Under the pieces are notes generated by a model. That model saw only the letters and a program-made list of their open reading frames with translations, was not told the origin of the DNA and searched no databases. This document shows, one piece after another, positions 15,111-23,275 of a stretch of DNA of 43,595 nucleotides; the stretch's first letter is position 1, and each line of letters starts with the position of its first letter. The stretch spans positions 1 to 43,595 of the forward strand of contig JBPCKT010000093.1 of the NCBI GenBank assembly GCA_051004015.1, written 5' to 3'. The position numbers were made by a program, and so were the translations under genes. Origin of the DNA: SXOA01 sp051004015 (lineage in GTDB: Bacteria > Planctomycetota > Planctomycetia > Pirellulales > Pirellulaceae).

Positions 15111-18044
15111 TTAAGGCTTGCTTGCCGAGCCGGCTTTGGCTTTCTCGGCTCGCGCCTTGGCCTCTTCGGCGATGACCTTCTTTTGGGCCACTGCGAATCG
15201 CACTTCTTCAAGCTGCTGGTGAGACAAAAGCCCCTTCGCCAAAAGCCGCTCCGAGTACGACAGTGAAAGCTCGGCAGTGCGAAAAGCGGCTTCCGCTTCC
15301 TGAAATTCCAGCTCCCGCAGCTTGACGCTGTCTTTGTCGCTCTTCGCGGCTTCCACAACTATCTCCGCGTGCTTGAGCTGAAAGGCGGCCTGGTCCAACT
15401 CCGCTTCGGCGATGGCCTTTTCCTTGTGCAGAATTCGCGTCCGCTCGTACTGGGCTTTGGCGGCATGGAGCGCGGCTTCCGCGAGGCGCATGTCCGCGTC
15501 CTTCAGGACGCGCTGGAAATGGCCGTTCTCTTGCCGGGCGGGCTCTTTGGGGTCCGCCTTGGGATCAACCTTGCGGTCGAGCACTTCCAGCAGGGCTTTC
15601 GCCTGCTGCATCGTGGCTGGCGGACCTCGCAGAATGAGGGAATTCGTGCGCTCGTCCACGGCGACGGCCAGCCCCTCGGCTGCTGGCAGGACCTTCGCCA
15701 GAACCTGGGCGGCGGCATCCGCCTGGCTGTGGGCGAGCCTGAACAAGTGGAGGGCATCCGGATCCTTTTGTTCTGGGGGTGAGCCCTGGGGCGCGGGTTT
15801 GATGGCCATCGGTATCGTTTCGAGGTCGCTGGAAGTCGCATCCTTCCATTTTATCCGGCCGCTCGATGCCTCCTTCTTCGTCGCGCTCCCTTTCAGCAAT
15901 TCGTCGATCAGCCTGTCCCGCTTTCGCGTGTCCTTGTCATTCAAAAAGGACTTGGTCTCCTCTGCCGTGGGGAGGAGCCCCATCAAATCGAGATAAACTC
16001 GTCGCAGGAACTCTTGGTCGCTAACCTTTTCCTCTCCACCGGGGGCAGCGGCAGCACGGAGCCAGCGGACTTGAGCTTCCAGATCGATCAACCTGGCTTG
16101 CAGAGCCGAGATTTGTTTGTGAAGAGCCGCGTTTTCGTCCCGTAGGCGCTCCAGGTCGCCGCTCGGTGGCGATGAAATGTTTGCGATCTTGTACGAGGCT
16201 GCGGGAGCAGGCGCAGGAGGGGCAGGAAGGATCTTCAGCGGCACTACCGCCAACAATATCGATGTGTTGCGGCCGCTTCCCTTCTTCGGCTCTCGCTCGG
16301 TGATCACAAGCGTTTTGCCGACAACTGCTTCGACCTCCAGCTCGAACTTGTTCGTGATGAATCGGGGAGTGTCGTCTCCAGTCCGCAACTCGGCCCTCCT
16401 ATCGAGCTCGGTGTGCCTGGCGTCGATGTCCAGCGTCAGCCGGGAGGGATCCTTGCCGCTAACATACGGGCAAATGACAATGGTCTCTCCTACTTCCCGG
16501 TATTCCACGCGACGCCGCGGGTCACCGTTGACGGTTTCTTCCAGCCGTATCAGCGGAACCTCGCCGCCGATTTGAAGTGTCGCCTTTTGCCCGTCGAGGG
16601 TGACTAGTTTCGGCTGAGAAAGAACCGTTATGGAAGCCATCCTTTTCAGCTCGACAGTGAGCGTGGAATACTGCTTGGGTGAAAGCTCGGCGACGATCAA
16701 GTTCCCTTCCAGGCGGCAGTGATCTTCCGAAGCAGCTTGAATCAGGTCACCCAACGAGGACTCGGCCTTTTCCAAAGCGGCGTGGTCTACCTGGCCGACG
16801 AGCAGTTCCAGGAAGACTTGCGCGCCGGTGGGAGACGCTGCCGGTGGCGATTTATCGGGCGCTATGTCGTCGTGCTTAGCTGACACCTTCTTCGGCTTCT
16901 CCTTCTTGGCCTTTTTGATTTTCTGGGGCCGCGGCTGGGCATCGACATCGGTGAGGGTGTCGTCCTGGGCAACCGCGGCTGGCCGGAGGGTGACGAGCGA
17001 TAGGCCGATTACCGCGGACAGCAACGACAGCGGCGCGAGCCACTTCCAGAGGCGGGAGACTCCGGCAGAAGCAGACGGCTCTGGATTCAACAGCATTTCG
17101 ACTCTCCTGGATAGTGACGAAGGATGTTCCCATAAGGACAATGCCGCAATGCCGAAACCGGGAGCGGCCAAGGTGTTTTCGGCTTTAGCCCAACTCAGCA
17201 GAGCCTGGGCATATTCGACCGGGGCCTCTCCGGCGGCAGCGGCATCTGCGAGCAGTTCCTGGTCAATTCGGACCTGCCGGCGCAGCAGCCAGAACAAGGG
17301 ATGCAGACAGAACACCGGCAGCAGCAGCCGCTCCAGGGCGAGCAGCCACAAGTCGCCGTGGCGGATGTGCGCCCACTCATGGGCGAGCGCCGCCCGCACC
17401 GCGGCTTTGTTTTCTTCGCACACGCTTTGTGCGGCCAGGAGAATATGCGGCCGCCAGGCCAGGAGCGCGACAGCCGTGGCAATCCGCTCGCTCGTCTTGA
17501 GCCGCGGCGCGCGGTTCTTTGGTGAAACCAGTCTTTGCAACTCCTGCTGTGACCATTCAGGTGCCTTCACCGCGCTGCGGACCAAGCGGAATGCGCGCCA
17601 TGCTCCGAGGAAGAGGTACGCGACTGCACACGCGGCCGCACCCAGCCAGAACAGCGGCAGCAGTTGGATGAGCCTGGTCATGGATAGAGCCTGCGGTGCC
17701 GGCGAGTCAGGCGGCGATGGGTCCGCTGATGAAAGCGGCGCTTCCGCGACGAGCGGTTGCGCGTAAACGACTCCGGAATCCGGCAGCGGCGGCAGAGGAG
17801 CGGCAGCTTCGTCTTGGACAGATCCCACGGAAAACATCTCCGGCAGCGGCTGTCGCGGCCAGCAAGGGAGCGAGGTCAGCACGCAAAGAGTGGCCAGGCC
17901 CAGCAACGTCCCTCGCGCCACAGCCATTCGTGCCATCGGCTGGCGGAGCATGACTAGCAGCAATGCCGACACGGTGAGAAGCGCCGTCCCCAGCACCAGC
18001 ACGTCCACCAGCCACGCCGCGAGGAAAGTAAGCATCTCATTCAT
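15111..18044 (-). CDS. BlaR1-like M56 peptidase fused to secretin, DUF1549-like and adaptor modules
   Basis: 977-residue protein. Residues 1-330: M56 (BlaR1/MecR1) peptidase with helices near 7-32, 42-60, 124-150 and 233-254, the zinc motif HEWAH (222-226) and a likely third ligand E263 in 'DQELLADAA'. Another helix lies at 334-355. About 408-605 resembles a secretin-type domain ('SQPKLVTLDGQKATLQIGGE' near 476-495). Residues 630-662 are coiled coil. Residues 675-720 contain 'FLRRVYLDLMGLLPTAEE', the start of the planctomycete DUF1549 domain. Residues 764-825 resemble a secretin N1/NolW domain. The last 130 residues are coiled coil with 'KAIAEAELDQAAFQLK', as in HlyD-type adaptors. The start at 18044 overlaps BlaI by 8 bases. 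Likely a signal-sensing protease; the extra modules and their purpose are unusual. Confidence 0.8.
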   Translation of the reverse strand: MNEMLTFLAAWLVDVLVLGTALLTVSALLLVMLRQPMARMAVARGTLLGLATLCVLTSLPCWPRQPLPEMFSVGSVQDEAAAPLPPLPDSGVVYAQPLVAEAPLSSADPSPPDSPAPQALSMTRLIQLLPLFWLGAAACAVAYLFLGAWRAFRLVRSAVKAPEWSQQELQRLVSPKNRAPRLKTSERIATAVALLAWRPHILLAAQSVCEENKAAVRAALAHEWAHIRHGDLWLLALERLLLPVFCLHPLFWLLRRQVRIDQELLADAAAAGEAPVEYAQALLSWAKAENTLAAPGFGIAALSLWEHPSSLSRRVEMLLNPEPSASAGVSRLWKWLAPLSLLSAVIGLSLVTLRPAAVAQDDTLTDVDAQPRPQKIKKAKKEKPKKVSAKHDDIAPDKSPPAASPTGAQVFLELLVGQVDHAALEKAESSLGDLIQAASEDHCRLEGNLIVAELSPKQYSTLTVELKRMASITVLSQPKLVTLDGQKATLQIGGEVPLIRLEETVNGDPRRRVEYREVGETIVICPYVSGKDPSRLTLDIDARHTELDRRAELRTGDDTPRFITNKFELEVEAVVGKTLVITEREPKKGSGRNTSILLAVVPLKILPAPPAPAPAASYKIANISSPPSGDLERLRDENAALHKQISALQARLIDLEAQVRWLRAAAAPGGEEKVSDQEFLRRVYLDLMGLLPTAEETKSFLNDKDTRKRDRLIDELLKGSATKKEASSGRIKWKDATSSDLETIPMAIKPAPQGSPPEQKDPDALHLFRLAHSQADAAAQVLAKVLPAAEGLAVAVDERTNSLILRGPPATMQQAKALLEVLDRKVDPKADPKEPARQENGHFQRVLKDADMRLAEAALHAAKAQYERTRILHKEKAIAEAELDQAAFQLKHAEIVVEAAKSDKDSVKLRELEFQEAEAAFRTAELSLSYSERLLAKGLLSHQQLEEVRFAVAQKKVIAEEAKARAEKAKAGSASKP

Positions 18045-18456
18045 GGCCGGCCTCCTTCGCACTTTTGCGACTTCTGTTGGGCGACTTCTCTTTAGCCTCG
18101 GCAATCAGCTCCTCCAGGCGTTGAATCTCGGCAGCGGAGAGCCTTTTCCCTTGCAGGGCATGAATGACGTACTCGTCCATCGCCCCGTCAAAGACGTTTT
18201 CCAAAAAGCCCTTGGCGAGCGAGCGGAATGTACTTTCCCGCTGCACCTTGGCGTGATAGGCATAGGTCTTTCCTGTGGAAGTGTGGCCAACCAGCCCCTT
18301 CTGCTCCATTACCTGAAGCAGGCTGAGGACCGTGGTATAGGCCAGGTTATCGCCCCGCTCCGCCAGGGCGTCGGCAATTTGCCGGACGGTGGCTTCCTCG
18401 AATTGCCAGAGAATCTTGAGGGCCTGCAGTTCGCGTTCGGTAGGGGTGACGGTCAT
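18037..18456 (-). CDS. BlaI/MecI/CopY-family transcriptional repressor
   Basis: 139-residue winged-helix repressor. The N-terminal half has the classical pattern of the family: 'PTERELQALKILWQFEEATVRQIADAL', then 'AYTTVLSLLQVMEQKGLV' with the recognition helix near residue 40-55, and 'GKTYAYHAKV'. The C-terminal half is a dimerisation region, and the tail after residue 120 is basic and lysine-rich. Members bind dyad operators and are inactivated when the partner M56 protease senses a signal. The gene overlaps the M56 gene by eight bases. A palindrome upstream at 18482-18518 is a plausible self-operator. No clear Shine-Dalgarno sequence precedes the ATG at 18456. Confidence 0.93.
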   Translation of the reverse strand: MTVTPTERELQALKILWQFEEATVRQIADALAERGDNLAYTTVLSLLQVMEQKGLVGHTSTGKTYAYHAKVQRESTFRSLAKGFLENVFDGAMDEYVIHALQGKRLSAAEIQRLEELIAEAKEKSPNRSRKSAKEAGHE

Positions 18457-18481
18457 AGGACAAGGCTTTCTACGGGTCGAG

Positions 18482-18518
18482 CAGTAAGTACGCCTCCTAT
18501 AGTACTGGTTGGCTAGTA
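18482..18518. promoter_or_regulatory. candidate BlaI operator region
   Basis: Two overlapping dyads in the 107-base divergent region between blaI-like and rsmG: AGTAC (18487-18491) with GTACT (18502-18506), and TACTGGTTGGCTAGTA (18503-18518) with arms TACTG/TAGTA. BlaI/MecI/CopY proteins recognise short TACA/TGTA-type dyads, so this resembles such a site but does not match the consensus exactly. Similar words (TACTGG, CAGTA) occur at 9945-9980. Confidence 0.4.
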
Positions 18519-18563
18519 GATGTCAAGAGCGACCGCTGAGATTTTCTGTCCAGACCGGGTAAG

Positions 18564-19268
18564 ATGCAGTTTATGGAATCAATAGCCACACCGATTGCAG
18601 AAACTCAAGAATCAGCTCCTCCCCCCGATACCCTCGCTGCCGCCCTGGCCCGCCACAAGATTGAACTCACTGCCAAGCAGGCGGCATTGGTGGATAAGTA
18701 CACCCGCACGCTCTGGGAGTGGAACGAGAAGATCAACCTCACCCGGCACACCGATTTTGAAAAATTCGTCAGCCGCGACCTGGCGGATACTATCGCGCTG
18801 GCCAAGCTGCTGCACGCCGAAGAGGAAGTGCTAGACGTCGGCACCGGCGGTGGGGTGCCAGGGTTGTTGCTGGCCATTTTGCGGCCGGACCTGACGATGC
18901 ATCTATGCGATTCAGTGCAGAAGAAGGCCAAGGTTGTAGAGGCCATCGCCCGCGATCTGAAGCTGAGCGTCACCGTCTTCCCCACCCGTGCGGAAGAGCA
19001 ACTCCAAGAAACCCGCTACGATGCCGTCATCAGCCGGGCTGTCGGCCCGCTCGACAAAATCCTCACTTGGTTCCGCCCCCACTGGGCCTACATCGGCCGA
19101 CTGCTGCTCATCAAAGGGCCGAAATGGACCGCGGAGCACAACGAAGCCAAGCGTCTCGGCCTTATGAAAAAGCTGGAGCTCCGCGTCGCCAGCGAATATC
19201 CGCTGTCGGGGACAGAATCGAAGAGCGTCATCCTGAAAATCTGGCACCAGGGAGCGAGGGAGCGATAG
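18564..19268 (+). CDS. rsmG: 16S rRNA (guanine527-N7)-methyltransferase RsmG
   Basis: 234-residue cytoplasmic enzyme of the RsmG (GidB) family, which methylates G527 of 16S rRNA using S-adenosylmethionine. Clear motifs are 'EKINLTRHTD' (residues 55-64), the SAM-binding 'DVGTGGGVPG' (91-100), 'LCDSVQKKAKV' and 'DAVISRAVGPLDKIL'. Length and motif order match the family. Two ATGs are possible (18564 and 18573); the first was used. The gene is divergent from the BlaI gene, and the shared region holds a candidate operator, so its promoter may feel BlaI binding, though that is speculation. It is followed by a hairpin terminator for the next, opposite-strand gene. Confidence 0.95.
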   Translation: MQFMESIATPIAETQESAPPPDTLAAALARHKIELTAKQAALVDKYTRTLWEWNEKINLTRHTDFEKFVSRDLADTIALAKLLHAEEEVLDVGTGGGVPGLLLAILRPDLTMHLCDSVQKKAKVVEAIARDLKLSVTVFPTRAEEQLQETRYDAVISRAVGPLDKILTWFRPHWAYIGRLLLIKGPKWTAEHNEAKRLGLMKKLELRVASEYPLSGTESKSVILKIWHQGARER

Positions 19269-19315
19269 CAATCATCTTGGCGAGCGAGCGTCGTGAGCCT
19301 GATGGCACCGCCAAG

Positions 19316-19357
19316 AAATAAAAGCGGCCTGCCAGAGTTTGCACCTTGGCAGGCCGC
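19316..19357 (-). terminator. intrinsic terminator of the Cys-rich gene
   Basis: Perfect 11-base stem GCGGCCTGCCA (19324-19334) with TGGCAGGCCGC (19347-19357) and a 12-base loop. On the minus strand it is followed by TTTTATTT (19316-19323), so it ends transcription of the gene at 19389-20285. The plus side has no T-run, so rsmG is not clearly terminated by it. Confidence 0.75.
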
Positions 19358-19388
19358 GGGTTGTCGTAGCCTTTAAGCTCCTGCTGGC

Positions 19389-20285
19389 CTAGCGAACCAG
19401 GCTGGCAGAGCGAACGACCCGACCGCTATTCTTGGCATTGAACGCCGAAGGATCAACCACCGGGGCCGGCGGCATGGGGGCCATATCGCCACCAACGGCG
19501 GGAGCGGCGGCGGGAGCCTTCGCATCGCAGCCACAGGCGGGAGCAGCCTTCACGCAGCTCGGAGCGGCCTTCGCACAGCCGTTACCGCAGCTCTTGGTGC
19601 AGCCGTTGTTGCAACCCTTGTTGCAGCTGTTGCAAGAGAAGATGCGGTCGAGCAGGCAAGGCTTGCGGCACTTGCTCTTGCCACAGCCGTTGTTGCAACC
19701 CTTGTGGCACGCGTCGATCCCGCAGGCGGGAGCGGCGGCGCAGGTCGGGGCGGCAGCGGCGCAGGTGGGAGCAGCCTTCACGCAGCTCGGAGCGGCAACT
19801 CCGCAGGACGGAGCGGCGCAGCTCGGGGCGGCTTTCGCGCACCCGTTGCCACAGCCATTGTTGCAACCCTTGTTGCAGCTATTGCAGCTGAAGAGCCGGT
19901 CCAGCAGGCAAGGCTTGCGGCAATGGCTCTTGCCACAGCCGTTGTTGCAACCCTTGTGGCACGCGTCGATCCCGCAGGCGGGAGCGGCGGCACAGGTCGG
20001 GGCAGCAGCGGCACACGTGGGAGCCGCAGCAGCACAGGTGGGGGCCGCCTTCACGCAGGAAGGGGCGGCCACTCCGCACGAGGGAGCCACTTTGGAGCAG
20101 CCATTGCAGCCGTTTCCGCAGCGGACCTTCGCGCATTTGACTTTGCAGCGATTGGCTTCGCAGCAGCTGCTTTCGCAGCCGCATCCACTGGAACCGAGCA
20201 TGCGGTCCAGCAGGTCGAATCCAAAGCTCTGGGTACAAGCGGCTAGCGCGAGTACCAACGATCCAACAAAAATGTTCCATTTCAT
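19389..20285 (-). CDS. Cys-rich repeat envelope protein
   Basis: 298-residue exported protein with about 46 cysteines. The leader 'MKWNIFVGSLVLALAACTQ' carries a good lipobox LAAC at C17, so it may be a lipoprotein. Two internal repeats (residues 67-145 and 157-229) each hold Ala-Pro-x-Cys runs, 'ACGIDACHKGCNNGCGKS', 'CRKPCLLDR' and 'FSCNSCNKGCNNGC'; a shorter LLDR motif lies at 25-28. The protein ends with a Pro/Ala stretch. The pattern suggests a disulfide-rich structural or metal-binding surface protein, comparable in spirit to the Cys-rich proteins of planctomycete cell walls; that is inference. ATG 20285 has AGGAG 11 bases upstream. A perfect hairpin lies at 20406-20430, and a terminator follows the gene. 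Confidence 0.75.
   Translation of the reverse strand: MKWNIFVGSLVLALAACTQSFGFDLLDRMLGSSGCGCESSCCEANRCKVKCAKVRCGNGCNGCSKVAPSCGVAAPSCVKAAPTCAAAAPTCAAAAPTCAAAPACGIDACHKGCNNGCGKSHCRKPCLLDRLFSCNSCNKGCNNGCGNGCAKAAPSCAAPSCGVAAPSCVKAAPTCAAAAPTCAAAPACGIDACHKGCNNGCGKSKCRKPCLLDRIFSCNSCNKGCNNGCTKSCGNGCAKAAPSCVKAAPACGCDAKAPAAAPAVGGDMAPMPPAPVVDPSAFNAKNSGRVVRSASLVR
19599..20087 (-). repeat. two-copy repeat within the Cys-rich gene
   Basis: Two direct repeats of about 220-237 bases, 19851-20087 and 19599-19817, encode the two Cys-rich units. They are very similar at the DNA level, for example in the GGCTTGCGGCA and CCGTTGTTGCAACCCTTGT stretches. Such repeats can change copy number by recombination. Confidence 0.65.
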
Positions 20286-20888
20286 CGAGCGACGTCTCCT
20301 AAACACGATGGAACCACGAACTGGCGCATGTCCCGGTCCGGCCGGATCACGCGAACGTCTTCGCCCTTCCCTGGGGGTCTGGCTGGTCGCTCGCGTTTGG
20401 ACAGGTTCCGGGCAATCCAATTGCCCGGAATCCATTGCGGGTTGCTATGGGTGGGGTAGGTTTGATGCGGTGATGAGGTGGGCCAAAACTCCGCATCGTC
20501 GAGTTGTCATACACCCCAGCGGGCCGAGCCTTCCGTTGGTCCGGTGAGTCCGCTGCGGTTCATCCGACGGTGTGAATGCGCCTTCCTGGCGCGCTCGCTC
20601 CGGTCGGTGACAACTTTCGTATCGTCCCTGCCTGTTAGCCGGCTTGAACGTCCGCAAACAATTTTCTGGCAGTAGTTTACGACGACTGTTGCGCAAAGAT
20701 TGCCGCTTCTGGAGGGTAGTGAAACCTTGCCGGAAGTGCCGCCAGCCAGAGTTGAATTAGTGCGCCATTCCTTGGCCGACCGGCACAGTTTGACACGGCA
20801 GGAATTCACCAGGCGTTAGAGCTTGCCAAGACGTGAAATCCTGGGCAGATGGAGATGTCCTCGCAGCTCGCAACGTCATCCGCGTGGC
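20286..20888. other. intergenic region upstream of the Cys-rich gene
   Basis: About 600 bases between the Cys-rich gene and RNase Y. The notable item is the perfect hairpin at 20406-20430. A stretch near 20640-20700 is less GC-rich than the rest. An open frame of 100 codons on the minus strand (20507-20809) has no ribosome binding site and no protein character. Nothing else was found. Confidence 0.5.
20406..20430. promoter_or_regulatory. perfect palindrome upstream of the Cys-rich gene
   Basis: Ten-base arms TTCCGGGCAA (20406-20415) and TTGCCCGGAA (20421-20430) separated by TCCAA. It lies about 120 bases before the Cys-rich gene start and has no T-run. It may be an operator or an RNA hairpin in the 5' leader. 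Confidence 0.45.
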
Positions 20889-22448
20889 TTACTTCGCCGT
20901 CTCGATGAACCGTGATTCTCGCACCACCGTCACCTTGATTTCGCCTGGATAAGTGAGCTGTTCTTCGAACGCTTTGGCGATGTCGCGGCAAATTTTGGCC
21001 GCTTTGGCGTCGTCGGTGTCGCGGCTGCTGGCGATGACCCGCAGCTCGCGGCCGGCCTGAATGGCGAAGGCTTGTTCCACTCCTGGAAAGCCGCAGGCGA
21101 TGGATTCCAGCTCTTCCATCCGCTTGATGTACCGCTCCAGGGATTCGCGGCGCGCGCCGGGACGGGAGGCACTGCACGCGTCACCGGTGGCAACGAGCAT
21201 GGTGTAGGGATACTCCGTGACGATTTCGTCGTGATGGCCGAAGGCCGCGTGAACGACTTCCGCCTTCTCATTGTGCCGCTTGAGGATGTCGGCTCCGATT
21301 TTCGGATGCCCCCCCTCGAGCTCGTGGTCGGCCGCTTTGCCGATGTCGTGCAGCAGGCCGCATCGCCGGCCCATATCACCATCCATGCCGATCATCTCGG
21401 CCAGGAGACCGGTCAGGAACGCCACTTCGACGCTGTGCCGCAACACGTTCTGGCTGTAGCTGGTGCGAAAGTGCAGCCGTCCCAGCATGTACAGCACCTT
21501 GGGATGGACGTTGTGGACGTTCACCTCCTGAGCGGCTTCCTCACCCTTCTTCTGGATGAAGGCTTCGATTTCCTTGGAGGTAGCTGCGAAAATCTCTTCA
21601 ATCCGCGTGGGGTGGATGCGTCCGTCGGCGATCAGCTTATTGAGGGTCTGGCGGGCAACCTCACGGCGGACAGGATCGAACCCGCTGACAATGACGACGC
21701 CGGGCGTATCGTCGATGATCACGTCCACGCCGGTCACTTTCTCGAAGGCCCGGATGTTCCGCCCTTCGCGGCCGATGATCCGCCCCTTCATTTCATCGCT
21801 GGGGATATCGACCGTGCTGGTCGTGCTCTCCGCGGTCTGGGCGGCTGCATACCGCTGGATGCCGATCAGCAGCATCTCCCGCGACTTCTGCTCGATCACT
21901 TCGGCCATGCGGCGCTCGTGCTTGACAATGGCATTTCCCATGTCCTGCTGGAGCTCGTTCTCCAGGCGTTCCATCAATCTCCTGGTCGCCTCCGTCGTCG
22001 TCAGACCGCTCAGGTTTTGCAGCGTCTGCCGCTGGTGGTCCAGCACCTTATTCAACTCCTCGTTCCGCCCCTTGGCCTCTTCCAGCTTCTCGGCCAGCCG
22101 CCGCTGGGTGGTCTCGACGATCTTCTCTTGCTTCCGCAGGTCGTCCGTCTGTTGGCCTACGGTTTCTTGCCGCTTGTCTAGCGACCGCTCCTTCTCCCGC
22201 AGCTCGTCGCGGGTCTTGTTGAATAGTTTTTCCGTCTCCTGCTTCTGAGCCAGGTCCTTTTCCTTGATGGAAAGCTCCGCCTCCTTGAGCTTGGTGACGG
22301 CCTGCCGCTCGGCTTCGCCGACGATCCGTTTGGCCTCATTCTCGGCGTCGAGCTTCCGCAGGTTGTCGAGAAACTTGATGGCTCCGAACGTGGCAACCGC
22401 GGTTATCGCCAGGCACACCAGCAAAATCCACATCGGCACATCAGGCAC
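20889..22448 (-). CDS. rny: ribonuclease Y
   Basis: 519-residue membrane-anchored endoribonuclease that starts mRNA decay. The N-terminus is a single transmembrane helix (residues 6-26, 'MWILLVCLAITAVATFG'), then a long coiled coil (about 30-195), a KH RNA-binding domain (214-275, with the GRIIGREGR loop at 222-230) and an HD hydrolase domain with H367-D368 in 'CGLLHDIGKAADH'. The order matches RNase Y exactly. The GTG at 22448 was chosen over the ATG at 22433 because AAGGA lies 7 bases upstream and the length (519) matches the family. It stands alone between a Cys-rich gene and a small membrane gene. In Bacillus RNase Y is the neighbour of YmdB, but here YmdB is at 1523-2353. Confidence 0.96.
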   Translation of the reverse strand: MPDVPMWILLVCLAITAVATFGAIKFLDNLRKLDAENEAKRIVGEAERQAVTKLKEAELSIKEKDLAQKQETEKLFNKTRDELREKERSLDKRQETVGQQTDDLRKQEKIVETTQRRLAEKLEEAKGRNEELNKVLDHQRQTLQNLSGLTTTEATRRLMERLENELQQDMGNAIVKHERRMAEVIEQKSREMLLIGIQRYAAAQTAESTTSTVDIPSDEMKGRIIGREGRNIRAFEKVTGVDVIIDDTPGVVIVSGFDPVRREVARQTLNKLIADGRIHPTRIEEIFAATSKEIEAFIQKKGEEAAQEVNVHNVHPKVLYMLGRLHFRTSYSQNVLRHSVEVAFLTGLLAEMIGMDGDMGRRCGLLHDIGKAADHELEGGHPKIGADILKRHNEKAEVVHAAFGHHDEIVTEYPYTMLVATGDACSASRPGARRESLERYIKRMEELESIACGFPGVEQAFAIQAGRELRVIASSRDTDDAKAAKICRDIAKAFEEQLTYPGEIKVTVVRESRFIETAK

Positions 22449-22606
22449 GGCAGCGTCCTTATCGGCTGGGCCGCACCGGCTGGGCAAAGAAGTGAGCCTG
22501 TCTCGCGCGAGGAATCGGCGCGGGTACGGACAAGCAACAGAAATGACGCCGGCGGCTCCCACTCGAAGGGCCGCTAGTCACGCCAGGCGTTTGGAAACTG
22601 AACGAG

Positions 22607-22858
22607 CTATTCGTCCCGGCGCGGGCCATCCGCCCAGCCAGGTGTCAGACCCCACGGGCCCCTCTTGCGGGGCGGCGGATCCCAACGGAAGAATCGCTTC
22701 AGCCATTCCACACATGCGGCCCACCAGTTTCCCGGCCAGGACTTGCCGCGGAAGGTGTGCGTCCGGCCGTCCGAGCGCACCGCCATCGGCATCAGTCTGG
22801 CGGAGCCGTCGCCAGGACGGCCAAACAGCAGCCGCCAAATGAGCAGGATGAGATTCAT
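22607..22858 (-). CDS. small protein with hydrophobic N-terminus
   Basis: 83-residue protein of unknown function. The ATG at 22858 has GGAGG 6 bases upstream, a very good site, which makes this a likely real gene. The start 'MNLILLIWRLLFGRPGDG' looks membrane-associated, and the middle is basic and aromatic ('FRGKSWPGNWW', 'WLKRFFRWDPPPRKRGPWG'). It sits 158 bases upstream of rny on the same strand. Confidence 0.6.
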   Translation of the reverse strand: MNLILLIWRLLFGRPGDGSARLMPMAVRSDGRTHTFRGKSWPGNWWAACVEWLKRFFRWDPPPRKRGPWGLTPGWADGPRRDE

Positions 22859-23275
22859 CGCTACCTCCGCGGCCAGGGTTGAAAAGGCGTGCCCACAGTG
22901 GAAATCCAGTGCTGAAATCCAGTTCCCAACATGACCGCTCGCGCAAGACTTTGCGGCAGCGGACATTACGACATCAAGCGTGCGTCAAACCGTTCTGTTG
23001 CCGGAGCTATTCTTCTAGGCGGCCGGCACGAACCTCATAGTTTTCTAAAACGTGTACTCTACCCAGCGGGGACAAGCGACGTTGCCTCCCCCGCGGTACT
23101 CTGTATGGTAACAGAGCCTGCCGCAACTGCAACCGGATTGAGGGGACAGGGGACAGGGGAGAGGTTAGAGGGCGGAGGTTAGAGGTCGATTCGTGGGCCA
23201 ATGCCGCCTCATCAGGTCTAACCCTACCCTCTACACACTGACCTCTAACCTCCGACTTCTGACCTCTGCCCTCCC
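22859..23275. other. intergenic region with an inverted repeat
   Basis: 417 bases. The right part is made of degenerate repeats rich in GAGG, GGACAGGGG and AGGTTAGAGG. A 15-base perfect inverted repeat pairs 23173-23187 with 23240-23254 (CGGAGGTTAGAGGTC). No gene, promoter or tRNA was identified. Confidence 0.5.

Noticed and set aside
19432..20547. Open frame of 371 codons on the plus strand across the Cys-rich gene
   Set aside because: It is a shadow of the Cys-rich repeats and runs through the upstream hairpin without a ribosome site.
22859..23275. A possible tRNA or structured RNA in the repeat-rich gap
   Set aside because: No T-loop motif or cloverleaf spacing was found; the folding is explained by the inverted repeat at 23173-23254.
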